Source: Dendrophyllia cribrosa (Eukaryota > Cnidaria > Anthozoa > Scleractinia > Dendrophylliidae). Taken from it: a stretch of DNA of 64,000 nucleotides. Within the stretch, counting starts at the first letter, position 1. Every line of letters begins with the position of its first letter. This document shows, piece by piece, positions 11,761 to 23,651 of the stretch. A model generated the notes under the pieces. That model was given only the letters and a program-made list of their open reading frames with translations. It was not told the DNA's origin and made no database searches. A program made the translations under genes and the position numbers. The stretch covers positions 31,640,285-31,704,284 of the forward strand of contig JAJLRJ010000004.1 in assembly GCA_024195265.1 (NCBI GenBank). Reading direction: 5' to 3'.

Positions 11761-12307
11761 ACAATAAAGATAACAGTACTTAAGGATGACAGTAATTTGC
11801 CAGACACTCTTTCTCATAACAACAACAAAAAATTCTTTGGAGAGGGTCACCAAGATTTTGGGGCCCCCTCAAAATGCTTGCGACCCCAATTTGACCAGAC
11901 ATGTGTGTCCCAGGACACAGATTGAAAAATCCTAGTGCCATCCCTGCATTGTATTATTTTGCTTAGATTTAACTCGCTTGGATGGTCGGAAACCTCCAAT
12001 TTTTTAATAGATAATTTTCTTTTGCAATTCTCGACAGATTGTAAATCAAAGGTTTCTGAGAGCCATCTCGTTAATACAAAACAAGGCAAGGTTAATTTTT
12101 GGAGGCCACAAGAAACCAAACTTAAGCGGCCACTTCTTATCTTCCAACAAAGACAAAGAAAATCTACCCCCATTATTTTTCCAGCTAGCGAACAAATGAT
12201 GGCATAACTGAACATTCTAAAGACGTAAGAGCTAAACTCTGAAGGTCTAGTACACAACACCACAAAACCCACAGGAGTTATTTCAGGCCTGTCAACATAG
12301 TACCTAA

Positions 12308-13235
12308 TAGTGCTGATGTCTCAGTTAATGGCCAATCAGCTGATGCCGAAGCAAAAGGTACAGGCTTTGTGAGGCTCCTCGGGTCATTTGAATTTGTTTA
12401 CTTTCTTCATTTCTTTCTGGACCTTTGCCAGATCCTAGCAAGAATGTCTCTCAAGTTCCAGGCTAATGACACTCCAGTGGAGAATATGACCACATTTGTT
12501 GCATGAACTTTGTCTGCTGTTCGTGCCCTCGGTACAACACCAGGAAGTAATTAAGCTGCATTTCTGAGGGAAGTTGGAGATGGAACTGTTTATAAGGGAC
12601 AGGAACTTCGAAGTAACAGAGACAGTGCAATACAGAATGTCAGCCGTAACAAGCAGGCCGTACTCATTGCAGTTATTGCTCATCTTCAGCGCAGGTTTTC
12701 TTCATTTCAAAATGAGGACATATTCAAGAATATGTCCATTTTTAATTTCAAGAACTGGCCCTTAGGATTAGAGGTACTACAAGTCTATGGCAATGAACAG
12801 CCCTCATCAGTAGTTGATCATTTTGAAGAACTGTTGATAAGAAATGATTGTGACATTGATTCTGTTGCTTTAGAGTGGGTTGAATCGAACATATATGTTT
12901 CCGGTTTGGAGACAGCTGAACCAGCAGTTTCTTACCTAGACCTATGGCAAAGGGTTGTCAGACAAAATGAGGATAGCTTCAAGAACATCATCCTGGTGCT
13001 TATGATTGTGTTGCTGATTCCAATCCACACTAGTGAAGTTGAGAGAGGCTTTTCTCTTATAATCAAGATTGGCGAGCAAGGCTAACGACCCCTACCTTAA
13101 ATGAACTGATGCGCATTTCTCTTTGGGTTGGAGAAGAGCAAGAAGACCCAAAATTAAGCCCCATGGACCCAGAGCAAGACAGGCAAGATGTGAACATGAT
13201 CTGGATGCTGAAGACAGCTCTGAAGAAGAACAGTA
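12308..13235 (+). pseudogene. ZNF862-like hAT transposase C-terminal fragment A, copy 2
   Basis: Duplicate of the fragment at 6366-7288. It has the same broken frames and one missing T near 13,125, which shifts the reading frame of the last part relative to copy 1. The tail of copy 2 therefore runs directly into the CR1-like ORF (13,109-13,465). Confidence 0.8.
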
Positions 13236-13236
13236 A

Positions 13237-13692
13237 ACTGCAATACTCTTGTGGCCTTGATCCATATCCACTACAACAAGAAAAACTTGATAAACTCCAA
13301 GTGGTTGAGAACTTTGCATGTCAGATCATTAGCAGAGCCAGAAAATTCATCTATATTACACCAATACTGAAGCGTTTACATTGGCTTCCAGTCAGAGACC
13401 AACTTTACTATCGTCAAGAAATCATGTGCTTTGAATGCATGACAGGAAGTGCCCTAGGTTACTAGACTGTGCAGTTTAATTAATGCTCTGACGTGTCAAA
13501 GCGCTCTACTAGAAATACACAAGCTCTTGATATCTCACTATTTGGATCTACCAGTGAACAGGAAACTTTTCATTATCAGGTTGTTAGTCTTTGGGACTCT
13601 CTGAAACCTAAATTTAAACTTTGCCAATATCAGAGCAACTTTAAACAGTCCTTAGAGTGTCAACTCTTAATGAAATTCTTAAGTTAATTAAC
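13237..13692 (+). mobile_element. CR1/Jockey-like LINE 3' fragment, copy 2
   Basis: Duplicate of 7290-7745 with identical translation (LKRLHWLPVRDQLYY and the KRSTRNTQALDISLF block). Part of the tandem duplication rather than an independent insertion. Confidence 0.75.
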
Positions 13693-14601
13693 TTTAATTT
13701 TTACTATTTATGTGGCTAAATGTAATGTTTTTGTCACTTTGGCTTTGCTCTAGTTGACTTTTCTTGTTTACGCTTTTACGATGGGTTCTCGTAACACTCT
13801 AAACAGCTCCCCTTTTGCTGCCCGCATCGGCCCAAGAGGATGGTATCGTCCCAAATCAGATCAGCGATATCGAGTGCTACAAGCACGACTGTCTCGTCAA
13901 CCACGGCCAGTGTTCCACTGTATCTCAGTGTGATGGTGCCTTGGTGGTTGCTGCTCACAGGGTTGTCATGGAGACCCTACACGCTCAGTTCGGATTGCTC
14001 GTGGCCCCACCTTCTAGGCACCATTCCCCAAGGGAAACCAAGATGTTTATGAAAAGAAGACAATAAAGATAACAGTACTTAAGGATGACAGTAATTTGCC
14101 AGACACTCTTTCTCATAACAACAACAAAATTCTTTGGAGAGGGTCACCAAGATTTTGGGGCCCCCTCAAAATGCTTGGGACCCCAATTTGACCAGACATG
14201 TGTGTCCCAGGACACAGATTGAAAAATCCTAGTGCCATCCCTGCATTGTATTACTTTGCTTAGAGTTAACTCGCTTGGATGGTCAGTAACCAATTTTTTT
14301 TAATGGATAATTTCCTTTTCCAATTCTCAACGGATTGTAAATCAAAGGTTTCTGACAGCCATCTCGTTAATACGAAAGAAGGTAAGGTTAATTTTTGGAG
14401 GCCACAAGAAACCAAACTCAAGCGGCTACTTCTTATCTTGCAACAAAGACAAAGAAACTCTAACCCCATTATTTTTCCAGCTAGAGAACAAATGATGGCA
14501 TAACTGAACATTCTAAAGACGTAAGAGCTAAACTCTGAAGGTCTAGTACACAACACCACAAAACCCACAGGAGTTATTTCAGGCCTGTCAACATAGTACC
14601 T

Positions 14602-15547
14602 AATAGTGCTGATGTCTCAGTTAATGGCCAATCAGCTGATGCCGAAGCAAAAGGTACAGGCTTTGTGAGGCTCCTCGGGTCATTTGAATTTGTTTACTTT
14701 CTTCATTTCTTTCTGGACCTTTGCCAGATCCTAGCAAGAATGTCTCTCAAGTTCCAGGCTAATGACACTTCAGTGGAGAATATGACCACATTTGTTGCAA
14801 GAACTTTGTCTGGTGTTCGTGCCCTCGGTACAACACCAGGAAGTAATTAAGCTGCATTTCTGAGGGAAGTTGGAGATGAAACTGTTTAAAAGGGACAGGA
14901 ACTTCGAAGTAACAGAGACAGTGCAATACAGAATGTCAGCCAGCCATAACAAGCAGGCGGTACTCAATGCATTTATTGCTCATCTTCAGTGCAGGTTTTC
15001 TTCATTTCAAAATGAGGACATATTCAAGAATATGTCCATTTTCAATTTCAAGAACTGGCCCTTAGGATTAGAGGTACTACAGGTCTATGGCAATGAACAG
15101 CCCTCGTCAGTAGGTGATCATTTTGAAGAACTGTTGATAAGAAATGATTGTGACATTGATTCTGTTGCTTTAGAGTGGGTTGAATCGAACATATATGTTT
15201 CTGGTTTGGTGACAGCTGAACCAGCAGTTTCTTACCCAGACCTATGGCAAAGGGTTGTCAGACAAAATGAGGATAGCTTCAAGAACATCATCCTGGTGTT
15301 TATGATTGTGTTGCTGATTCCAATCCACACTAGTGAAGTCGAGAAAGGCTTTTCTCTTATGAACAGGGTAAAACAAGATTGGCAAGCAAGGCTAACGACC
15401 CCCACCTTAAATGAACTGATGCGCATTTCTCTTTTCGGTTGGAGAAGAGCAAGAAGACCCCAAATTAAGTCCCATGGACCCATAGCAAGACAGGCGAGAT
15501 GTGAACATGATCTGGATGCTGAAGACAGCTCTGAAGAAGAACAGTAA
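14602..15547 (+). pseudogene. ZNF862-like hAT transposase C-terminal fragment B, copy 2
   Basis: Duplicate of 8655-9600. The 225-codon open frame (14,870-15,547) encodes an identical protein, with the hAT dimerisation motif near 15,325-15,380 and the acidic tail. No catalytic core. Confidence 0.85.
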
Positions 15548-15716
15548 ACTGCAAGACTCTGAAGACATTTGAAATAAGTTTCTTGGCAAGCTTTTATAAG
15601 TGTTCATTTATGTGAGGTTCCAACTTCCAAGTTTTTTCCTGTTACAATACTGTAATGTGTGTTGATTTTATGTGGCTAAATGTAATATAGCAGTAGTTAA
15701 GAGGGGCTAGGTAGGA

Positions 15717-16060
15717 AATGGTCATTTTTTCCTAACCACGCCCATTTTTGATTTTGAATATAGGAAATGGTCAAAATCCCCTATATACGTCATCAATGAC
15801 GTCAGCCCAACGGGAAAAAATGGGTGTCTAGGGGGGGGGGGAATAGTCAAATTTCCCTTACCACGCCCAATAGGGGATTTTGACTGGAATTTTTTTATAT
15901 AGGGAATTTTGACTAGAATTTTTTTGATTTTTTTTTTTAATTTTTGATTTAAGGTGATTTTGAGTATCATATCTTTTCAAAACAATTTTCGATTTTTTTC
16001 AAATTTTTTCATCATGCTTACGTCATCAAGCAGCTATAAAAAGGACTTCACTCATCCTCT
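15717..16060 (+). promoter_or_regulatory. Promoter-like segment, copy 2
   Basis: Duplicate of 9770-10110: TGACGTCA at about 15,797, a shorter G-run, and TATAAAAAG at 16,035-16,043. The differing G-run lengths are the kind of change expected from replication slippage after duplication. Confidence 0.5.
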
Positions 16061-16085
16061 TTCTCCAGTAAAAAGCTAAAAGACA

Positions 16086-16463
16086 ATGAGGCCAGACAAC
16101 ACTTGGTATGTGTACCAGACTCGAAGAGTTAAACAAGCTCAACATCTCATTCCTTTAGTAGAAGATCGTTGCAAGAGAGAAGATCGGCATTTTATGTTCT
16201 GTCACAACAAGAATGACATCCTATTTTGCATTCAAGGACCCTTCCATACAAAACACGGCAAACAGATTGTTCGTTGTGCTGACATGTGGATGAAGAACCT
16301 AATACGAAAAGTGGATTATTATTTTCACTGCAGTGATCAAGTCATAGACATTGAACAATATCTGACAAGTTATCAAATAGACGAGCCTTTTTACATCAAG
16401 AGATCGGTTCTGCCTGAGAGGCAACAAGTGATTGCCATCCCTGCATTGTATTACTTTGCTTAG
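16086..16463 (+). CDS. Chimeric 125-aa ORF, copy 2
   Basis: Duplicate of 10,139-10,516 with the same fusion into the repeat module and the same stop. The protein differs from copy 1 at one position (NLIRK for NLIWK), caused by closely spaced changes around 16,308. Expression is unknown. Confidence 0.45.
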   Translation: MRPDNTWYVYQTRRVKQAQHLIPLVEDRCKREDRHFMFCHNKNDILFCIQGPFHTKHGKQIVRCADMWMKNLIRKVDYYFHCSDQVIDIEQYLTSYQIDEPFYIKRSVLPERQQVIAIPALYYFA

Positions 16464-17334
16464 ATTTAACTCGCTTGGATGGTCAGTAACCAATTTTTTT
16501 TAATGGATAATTTGCTTTTCCAATTCTCAACGGATTGTAAATCAAAGGTTTCTGACAGCCATCTCGTTAATACGAAAGAAGGTAAGGTTAATTTTTGGAG
16601 GCCACAAGAAACCAAACTCAAGCGGCTACTTCTTATCTTGCAACAAAGACAAAGAAACTCTAGCCCCATTATTTTTCCAGCTAGCAAACAAATGACGGCA
16701 TAACAGAACATTCTAAAGACAAAACAACTGAACTCTGAAGGTCAAGTACACAACACCACAAAACTCATAGGAGTCACTTCAGGCCTGTCAACATAGTCCC
16801 TAATAGTGCTAATGTCTTTAAATCAAGTCGCTGAAATGGCTTGTTGAAATGCCTGGTTTGTCGTTAAATTCACCGCAAGCACAATTTGATTTGTAAATGA
16901 ACATAATAATATTGTAGAGTAAATTTCACTAAATTAAAACTTTCTACATTTGCTCAAAATGATAAACTTAAGTTAGCTAAGTCAGCAAAATCATGACTTC
17001 TCTTGCATGATCAAACTGTAATAGAACTTGTGTTCAATGTTTAACGCATAACACTGCCATAACTAAGCAGGGCTATTAAGCTCAATATTTAATAAAGGCC
17101 AGCCAAACAATTAGACAAATAAATTCTATGCCTTTTACAGTATCTCTGAATATTTGGGTCGAAGTCGCAGCCTACCCTCCCTCTTCTCATGGTAAGTATA
17201 TGGTAAGTATTTGTGTTCCACTGTATCTCAGTGTGATGATGCCTTGGTGGTTGCCACTCATAGGGTTGTCATGGAGACCCTATACGCTCGGTTTAGATTA
17301 CTCATAGCGCCACCTTCTAGGCACCATTCCCCAA

Positions 17335-18660
17335 GCTCATCTATTGTTGATGACTTCAAAGTATTTTCATGATATGTATTTATAGGTTTAAGTATAATTA
17401 TTTGACTCTGAAAAGACTCATTAGGGATGAGTTACATGTATGTAAGAGGAAGTTGACCTTGTTAATAAGACAGAAGCAGCGGTATCTACATGTAGGGACT
17501 TCGAAGATGTGGATAAAAGTGACACAGGCTTTGGAAGAAAGCAACACAGATGAGGCTAAGGGACAAGATAAAAAAAACCCAGTGTTTAGACCAGTAAACC
17601 TCCCAAGAAATGTTTTAAGAAAACGAAACTTAAAAATCAGTGGAAATGCTCAGTGATGGGTTCAAAGATTCTATTGAAAGGGAAACCAAGATGTTTATGA
17701 AAAGAAGACAATAAAGATAACAGTACTTAAGGATGACAGTAATTTGCCAGACACTCTTTCTCATAACAACAACAAAAAATTCTTTGGAGAGGGTCACCAA
17801 GATTTTGGGGCCCCCTCAAAATGCTTGGGACCCCAATTTGACCAGTCATGTGTGTCCCAGGACACAGATTGGAAAATCCTAGTGCCATCCCTGCATTGTA
17901 TTACTTTGCTTAGATTTAACTCGCTTGGATGGTTGGTAACCTCCAATTTTTTTAATAGATAATTTTCTTTTCCAATTCTCGACGGATTGTAAATCAAAGG
18001 TTTCTGAGAGCCATCTTGTTAATACGAAACAAGGTAAGGTTAATTTTTGGAGGCCACAAGAAACCAAACTTAAATGGCTACTTCTTATCTTGCAACAAAG
18101 ACAAAGAAACTGTAGCCCCATTATTTTTCCAGCTAGCAAACAAATGACGGCATAACTGAACATTCTAAAGACGCAACAACTGAACTCTGAAGGTCAAGTA
18201 CACAACACCACAAAACCCACAGGAGTCACTTCAGGCCTGTCAACATAGTCCCTAATAGTGCTAATGTCTTTAAATCAATTTGCTGAAATGGCTTGTTGAA
18301 ATGCCTGGTTTGTCGTTAAATTCACGGCAAACACAACTTGACTTGTAAATGAACACAATAATATTGTAGAGTAAATTTCACTAAATTAAAACTTTCTACA
18401 TTTGCTCAAAATGATAAACTTAAGTTAGCTAGGTCAGCAAAATCATGACTTCTCTTGCATTATCAAACTGTAATACAACTTGTGTTCAATGTTTAACACA
18501 TAACACTGCCATAACTAAGCATGGCAATTAAGCTTAATACTTAAGAAAGGCCAGCCAAACAATTAGACAAATAAATTCTATGCCTTTTGCAGTATCTCTG
18601 AATATTTGGGTCGAAGTTGCAGCCTACCCTCCCTCTTCTTATGGTAAGTATTTGTGTTCC
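17335..18660 (+). repeat. Third full module copy, right of the duplication
   Basis: Continues copy 2 through the module (17,720-18,250) and its AT-rich extension, then departs at about 18,660 (CACTGTATCTTA). There it joins a different hAT fragment instead of the CTCATAGGGTTGTCATGG block seen at 11,300 and 17,260. It is more diverged from the other copies past about 17,840. Confidence 0.6.
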
Positions 18661-18676
18661 ACTGTATCTTAATGGG

Positions 18677-20310
18677 AGATGGAGCGGCTGACTTTGGAGG
18701 TACTGAGAATGAAACAGTAATTTGCCACTTTGTGAGGGATGGAGTTCTTGTAAAGTGCATGTTGGGACATAGGGCAGTCACACATGCTCATGCTGAGGGT
18801 AGGTTTTAGTTATAGCAAACTAAAGTTACAAAAAAACTTAAACCACAAATTATTATTGAATAAATTTAATGGACTTGCCATAAGTTACGTGTAAAATAAC
18901 ACAATAAGCACCCCTACATAGTTTGGGTTTTTTCCCAATCCTAATTTCTTACCTTAGAAAAACTTTAGTAATTAGTGGCTAGTACGTTGTAGTTTACTTG
19001 TGTCCCCACATAAGTATGGGTTTTATCCCAAACTGGAAGGTTTTGACATGTAAATAAAGTTTTCATTCATTCATTCATAAAGTGATGTAACCAAGTAGAA
19101 TAAAAAAAATGATTCAATATTGGAATGGAAGGCATTAGGTGGGTGTGATGAGGTAGAACAACGTCTATCATGCTTAAAAAACACTGAGCTACGTAGCTAT
19201 GAAAAGGGGTACTTAACTATGTAACACACCCCTTGATTTAACATGCATATGTTATTATGGACGAAGGCGCCTTTTTTGAATTTCTTGAACAGTTATTATC
19301 TAGTAAGCCTTTGTTTTTTTAATGTCTTTAAACAAGATCTGTTTCTTTATGGAATGACTCTTTGTACATGTAGGTATCAAAGAAGCTATCGTAATTTTTT
19401 TTAATGAAATCACTCAATGGGATAAAGATGGGGATGGGGCAAGCATTAACCTTGGAAAGAAGGGCGGAGTAGCCACATCAATGAGGAAGGATATTCCATA
19501 TCTTGTCGACTTTCACTGCTTGCCACACAGACTTGAACATGCTCTCCGCAAAAGAGCTGCAAGTCAGTCGAGGAAATCTGACGTGCTGAACCTCATGTGG
19601 AAGACATACCATTATAGTGCTAAAAGTTCACGCGATTTGAAAGCTCTGGCAAGTGAGCTTGGCGTAGATGTACTAAAAGCGACGCAAGTGTCTGGGACAC
19701 TGTGGTTACCACATGTCAGCTGTACACTGAAAGTGTTTATCAAGCCGGGAGATGCTAAAAACATCAGAAGAACCAACTGGTCAGTGCGCACTTGTACTTT
19801 ATCACATGGAACACTTGAGTACTTCCTCGACTAGCCCTGACATCAAAGTTTGCAGCTTTCTGCTACTTTTTGGCAGATAAGGTTCTCTATTCTTGGTAAG
19901 CTTGTCCTCAAGATGCAAAGCGACGATCTGATTCTTCCTGTAGTGGTTCTCAGCTTAAGGAAATGGTTGCAGCCATCACTTGCCTGAAAAGTCACCATGT
20001 GCCAAATGGTTGCTTGGAGAAATTTCTTAATGCCTCAAGCAAGTCAAGTGACAAAGATATCAAGACCTTTCAAGGCATAGAGCTGTAAGGAAGTCTCAAG
20101 GGGAGAGTTAAGTGCATTGCATCAAGCCTGAGCTTCAACTTCAAGTACAGAATCAAGAGTAGTCTCAGGGCTTCATTGAAAACCTCATCACTCGAAGGCC
20201 TAATCAGGATCTCTACTCAGGGTCCAAGTCTAAAGGAATTTGATCCTTTTCCTTGTGTCAACCACTCATTTGTGCAAGACCGCTGCAAAGGTGAAAGGCA
20301 GCGAATGTGA
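18677..20310 (+). pseudogene. ZNF862-like hAT transposase, intron-containing, internally deleted
   Basis: An independent, older hAT copy. Exon 1 (18,677-18,799) reads GDGAADFGGTENETVI ... RAVTHAHAEG and ends at a GTAGGT donor. Exon 2 (from about 19,374 after TACATGTAG) continues in frame: DKDGDGASINLGKKGGVATS, a catalytic-core block of this hAT group, then FHCLPHRLEHAL (the HC..HRLEL block) and TQVSGTLWLPH, to a TAG at 19,832. Beyond it, frames are broken, but a C-terminal hAT segment LEGLIRISTQGPSLKEFDPF is readable near 20,190-20,250. The piece between the core and the C-terminus is largely deleted. Confidence 0.75.
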
Positions 20311-21450
20311 AATTTTTCACAAAGCCAGAAATAAAGAAGCTTCTTGCAACTCAAAGAAACTGATGCGCTATATAGACAAACTCTTTTTTTGGCAAAATTA
20401 TGTTTCCCCTCAGCTATAAAGTTAACATAGCAAATAATTTGCTAAGTATCAACTTTAGTTTTTGCATTTTTCCATTGACACCTAACAGTAACAGTACATT
20501 TTAACAGTTTTAACAGTTTAACAGCTTTCAAAAGAGCTCTTGAACAAAAATAGAACCTCTGGTTCTATAACACGCATCTATGATTGTAGCTAAATTTTTG
20601 TGTGTATAGAGGATATTATGATGTAAGTTAGTGTTTTTATCAATCTTATTAGCATTATTTACACTAGTATAGTATAACAGTTTTGCCACTATATATATAT
20701 ATATATACTTTGTTATCGTTTAGATTAGATTATATTTAAGTGCACGGCATGTCTGAAAAACAGTTTTACTGAGCCGTTTTACCGTGTTGAAATAAAGTTA
20801 ATTGATTGATTGATTGATTTTCAAAACACTTTTGACAGGTTTTGGGAAAGAGGTTCTTGTACCATTTTTGATTTATTAATGTGGAAGCAAGCCCAGAACA
20901 TAATGAAAATGACACATTTTTCTAAAATATGAATCAGTGTAGAAGTTTACGGATCAGTTCATGAGTTGAATGTAACAAGGGGCTTGAGTAATCACGGAAC
21001 GTATGTATTTCTTCGTTAATGGTAATTTTATTACAACAGCAAATTCTTGAAATGTACAACAAATGTACTTTATATTAGACTGACAGTTGTGCAAACTTTT
21101 CATATTATAGACCATGTAGGCAGTCGAGTTCATGTTGTAAACCTTTTATTTGTTGTGTTCAAGTTATTAGTGGCTTTCTACCTACTGCATGATAAAGAAC
21201 AATCATTAATTAGTAACAAATGAAATACATTTATAAAAGGATGACATTAACTGCATTTTGGGGAAATAATCATCAACTTGTCAATTACAATTATACTTAT
21301 TTTCAACAATGGTAATGGGTAGGTATTAAACATGAATAAAATCGTTTAAGTTATTGAGTTTGTTCAGTGAACTCGGGCCAGGTCAATTTTAGAAGATTGT
21401 CAGATTCAGGAGCAATTATTAATCCACAATTTGAAAGGAAAGGTCTTTAC
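20311..21450. other. No gene seen
   Basis: AT-rich intergenic sequence with a short (TA)n run at about 20,694-20,708 and GATT repeats at 20,803-20,818 (ATTGATTGATTGATTG). No coding or RNA signal found. Confidence 0.5.
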
Positions 21451-22742
21451 GACCCCGGGGGGGGTACTCCCATATATGCGCTATATAGGTATGTGCCACT
21501 GTGAAGGGTATGGTTTTCAGGCAGTTTAGTCTAGGATAGGGTATAGTAATCAGACATTTTTGGTCTAGAATAGGGTATCATTTTCCGCGAAACTGATTAG
21601 TTGCGTGAAAATTATAGTCTAGACAAGGTTTACTGGCAACCCGGGACCGGCAAATGGCATGATAACTAATAGCAAAGAAAGCGTTCATAAATGTAATCTA
21701 GGTCTCATCTGAAATGTCAACAATTCAGGATTGAGACGGAAATCGGTAGTTTAATATTCGTTAAAAATAAATAGTTCATTGTTCTTCTTCGTAATACGAG
21801 TAGTTATCTTTGCGCATAATACGAGTACGTGACGGTCAAATAATTATTCTCGGCATAGTTCAGCGTGTCTTACGAGGTTGAATGACAAACGCTTTGCCTC
21901 GCTTTTGGCCCCGATTTGGTATAACTTTTGGTGTTTCGACAACGTTCTGTTGACGCCCGGGTGTTAAGGACTGTGGACATTTTATGCCATTGTGATTACC
22001 GTACGAGAAAGAAGGTAAGTCCTTTTTATATATAAGTTTATCGGGGATCATCGCATACAAACAACCCAAATACCACTTGGAACATGTTCCAGGAACATGT
22101 CCTGACCTCGAGGTCAGAAATTCATGTTTTCATAAGATTAGATTCCCAGGAATACATCTCAGAATACATGCAGATCATCTAAGGCTATAACGGAGATGCA
22201 AAACAAGTTAATCACTGGAGGTTACAATCGCCGGGTGGGTTAGCGACCGGGGTTAGCGAGCAATCGGAAACTGTTGTTAGCATCTGAACCGAAGGCTTCC
22301 CGGCTCGGACTGAAATGAGCCAAATCTGGGAGCCAAATAAAATGCTTTGTTGTGACCCCAGTGTAAAGTATGACTTGCAGTGCATTATGACCGAATCATA
22401 GGCCCGGATCATAGGTCTCACAGCGACCACTTGCTTTTATAAATGCTGAGGGCGGACGCTAAGTAATTTTTTTTGGCAAAAGCACGGCGATCCAGGGACC
22501 TGGGCCGAGCCGCACTGGGCTTTTTTGACGCGAGCGAACGCAAGAAACACAATGTGGGGTGATCCAGTGGATTTTCTGGCTCGCGGGGAGGCTCACTCGT
22601 TTGGGGTTACGCGCGAGTATCTTGGTTTGTGTGACGTCACAGCCGCCAAGGAGAATGGGGCAGAGTAAAGTGATACCCCTGCGAAACCCCCAACAAATAG
22701 GCTGCTCGCAGGCTATGGATTTTCAGTAACTATACATAGCTA

Positions 22743-23186
22743 CAGTAGAACCCACTAATTCGAACTCCCAACGATAACGAAAGACAATTCGAGTTAGCGG
22801 GGTTGGTTGGTGTTGAAATTTAGGTATCCTGTTAATAATTAACATGGTATCGAGGTCCATAATCACAAGTCATTTTGATACACCTTGGAGAACTTAAAGA
22901 CTTCGTACTAACTGCGTTGACCGAACGTCCTTTGGAGGTCCCTGACTTCGCCTAACTTGACATTATCCATAACGGTTTAAGATTCCGACAAGGCAATCAG
23001 CTTTTCGACCAAAAAACCGAGTTCGAGTTAACGGGGTAAATTGAGTCAAATTTGTGCCAAGGAAAATAAAATTACTTCAAGTTATCTGGGAGTTGGAGTT
23101 AACGGAGTTGGAGTTAGTTGATAGTAAATGACTGAACAACTAGGGTCAAAACCAAGGATTGAGTTCAAGTTAGCGGAGTTCTACTG
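22743..23186. mobile_element. pogo/Tc1-like MITE
   Basis: Starts with CAGTAGAACCCACTAATTCG just after TA (22,741-22,742) and ends with the inverse-complement GCGGAGTTCTACTG. The right flank is CA rather than TA, so one TA is mutated. Inside are several copies of a GAGTTAGCGGGG / GAGTTAACGG motif. No coding capacity. It lies 5' of the transposase-like gene. Confidence 0.55.
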
Positions 23187-23651
23187 CATTTTTGTTGTCT
23201 GTTTTGGGATTTTTGGGTCTTTCCAGAGCATTATTTCTACCCGTTAGTCTCCGGTCTTCTGTTTTTCAATGCATCGAAGCGTGAGTGATCATAGTTTCAT
23301 AGCCAAAGAAAAAGTCATCGGGAGTGGTGGGCAGAACAGAGGCGATTTCCACTGTTAACTAGTCTGGAACCAGGGTACTTTATTCCATGACTATTTTAAT
23401 ATTTCCGAGTGTAAAGGCCCCAGGATCTGATAAAATTAATTTTACGCTTTTTTCGAGTTTATTTTGTTTCAATATGAAATGAAAAATACGTCGGATTTTA
23501 CGAACTTCACATAGTTGCCTGCACGAAACACCACCCTGGGACGGAACAACTGGGGAAACAATATAAAGATATCGCAAATGCAAAATCTTACCTAATATAC
23601 CTCATTTGGAATATCGCAGGCCCAGGATAGAAGTCAAGAAAACAAACTATA

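Larger units (their letters stand above)
5826..11772 (+). repeat. Tandem duplication, copy 1 (5,947-bp period)
   Basis: Every feature here recurs at +5,947 (or +5,948 left of about 7,173, where copy 1 has one extra T). From about 6,244 rightward the two copies differ at only a handful of sites by eye (for example 7173, 7860, 9742, about 10361, 10526 and 10572). The leftmost about 400 bp, within the dispersed module, is visibly more diverged. Unit order: module, hAT fragment A, CR1-like fragment, short module, hAT fragment B, promoter plus chimeric ORF, module. Confidence 0.9.
11773..17719 (+). repeat. Tandem duplication, copy 2
   Basis: Near-identical second copy of the preceding unit in the same orientation. 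Both junctions fall inside copies of the dispersed module at about 5.8-6.2, 11.8-12.2 and 17.7-18.1 kb. This is what unequal crossing-over between module copies would produce. An assembly artefact from two haplotypes placed end to end cannot be excluded from sequence alone. Confidence 0.9.
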
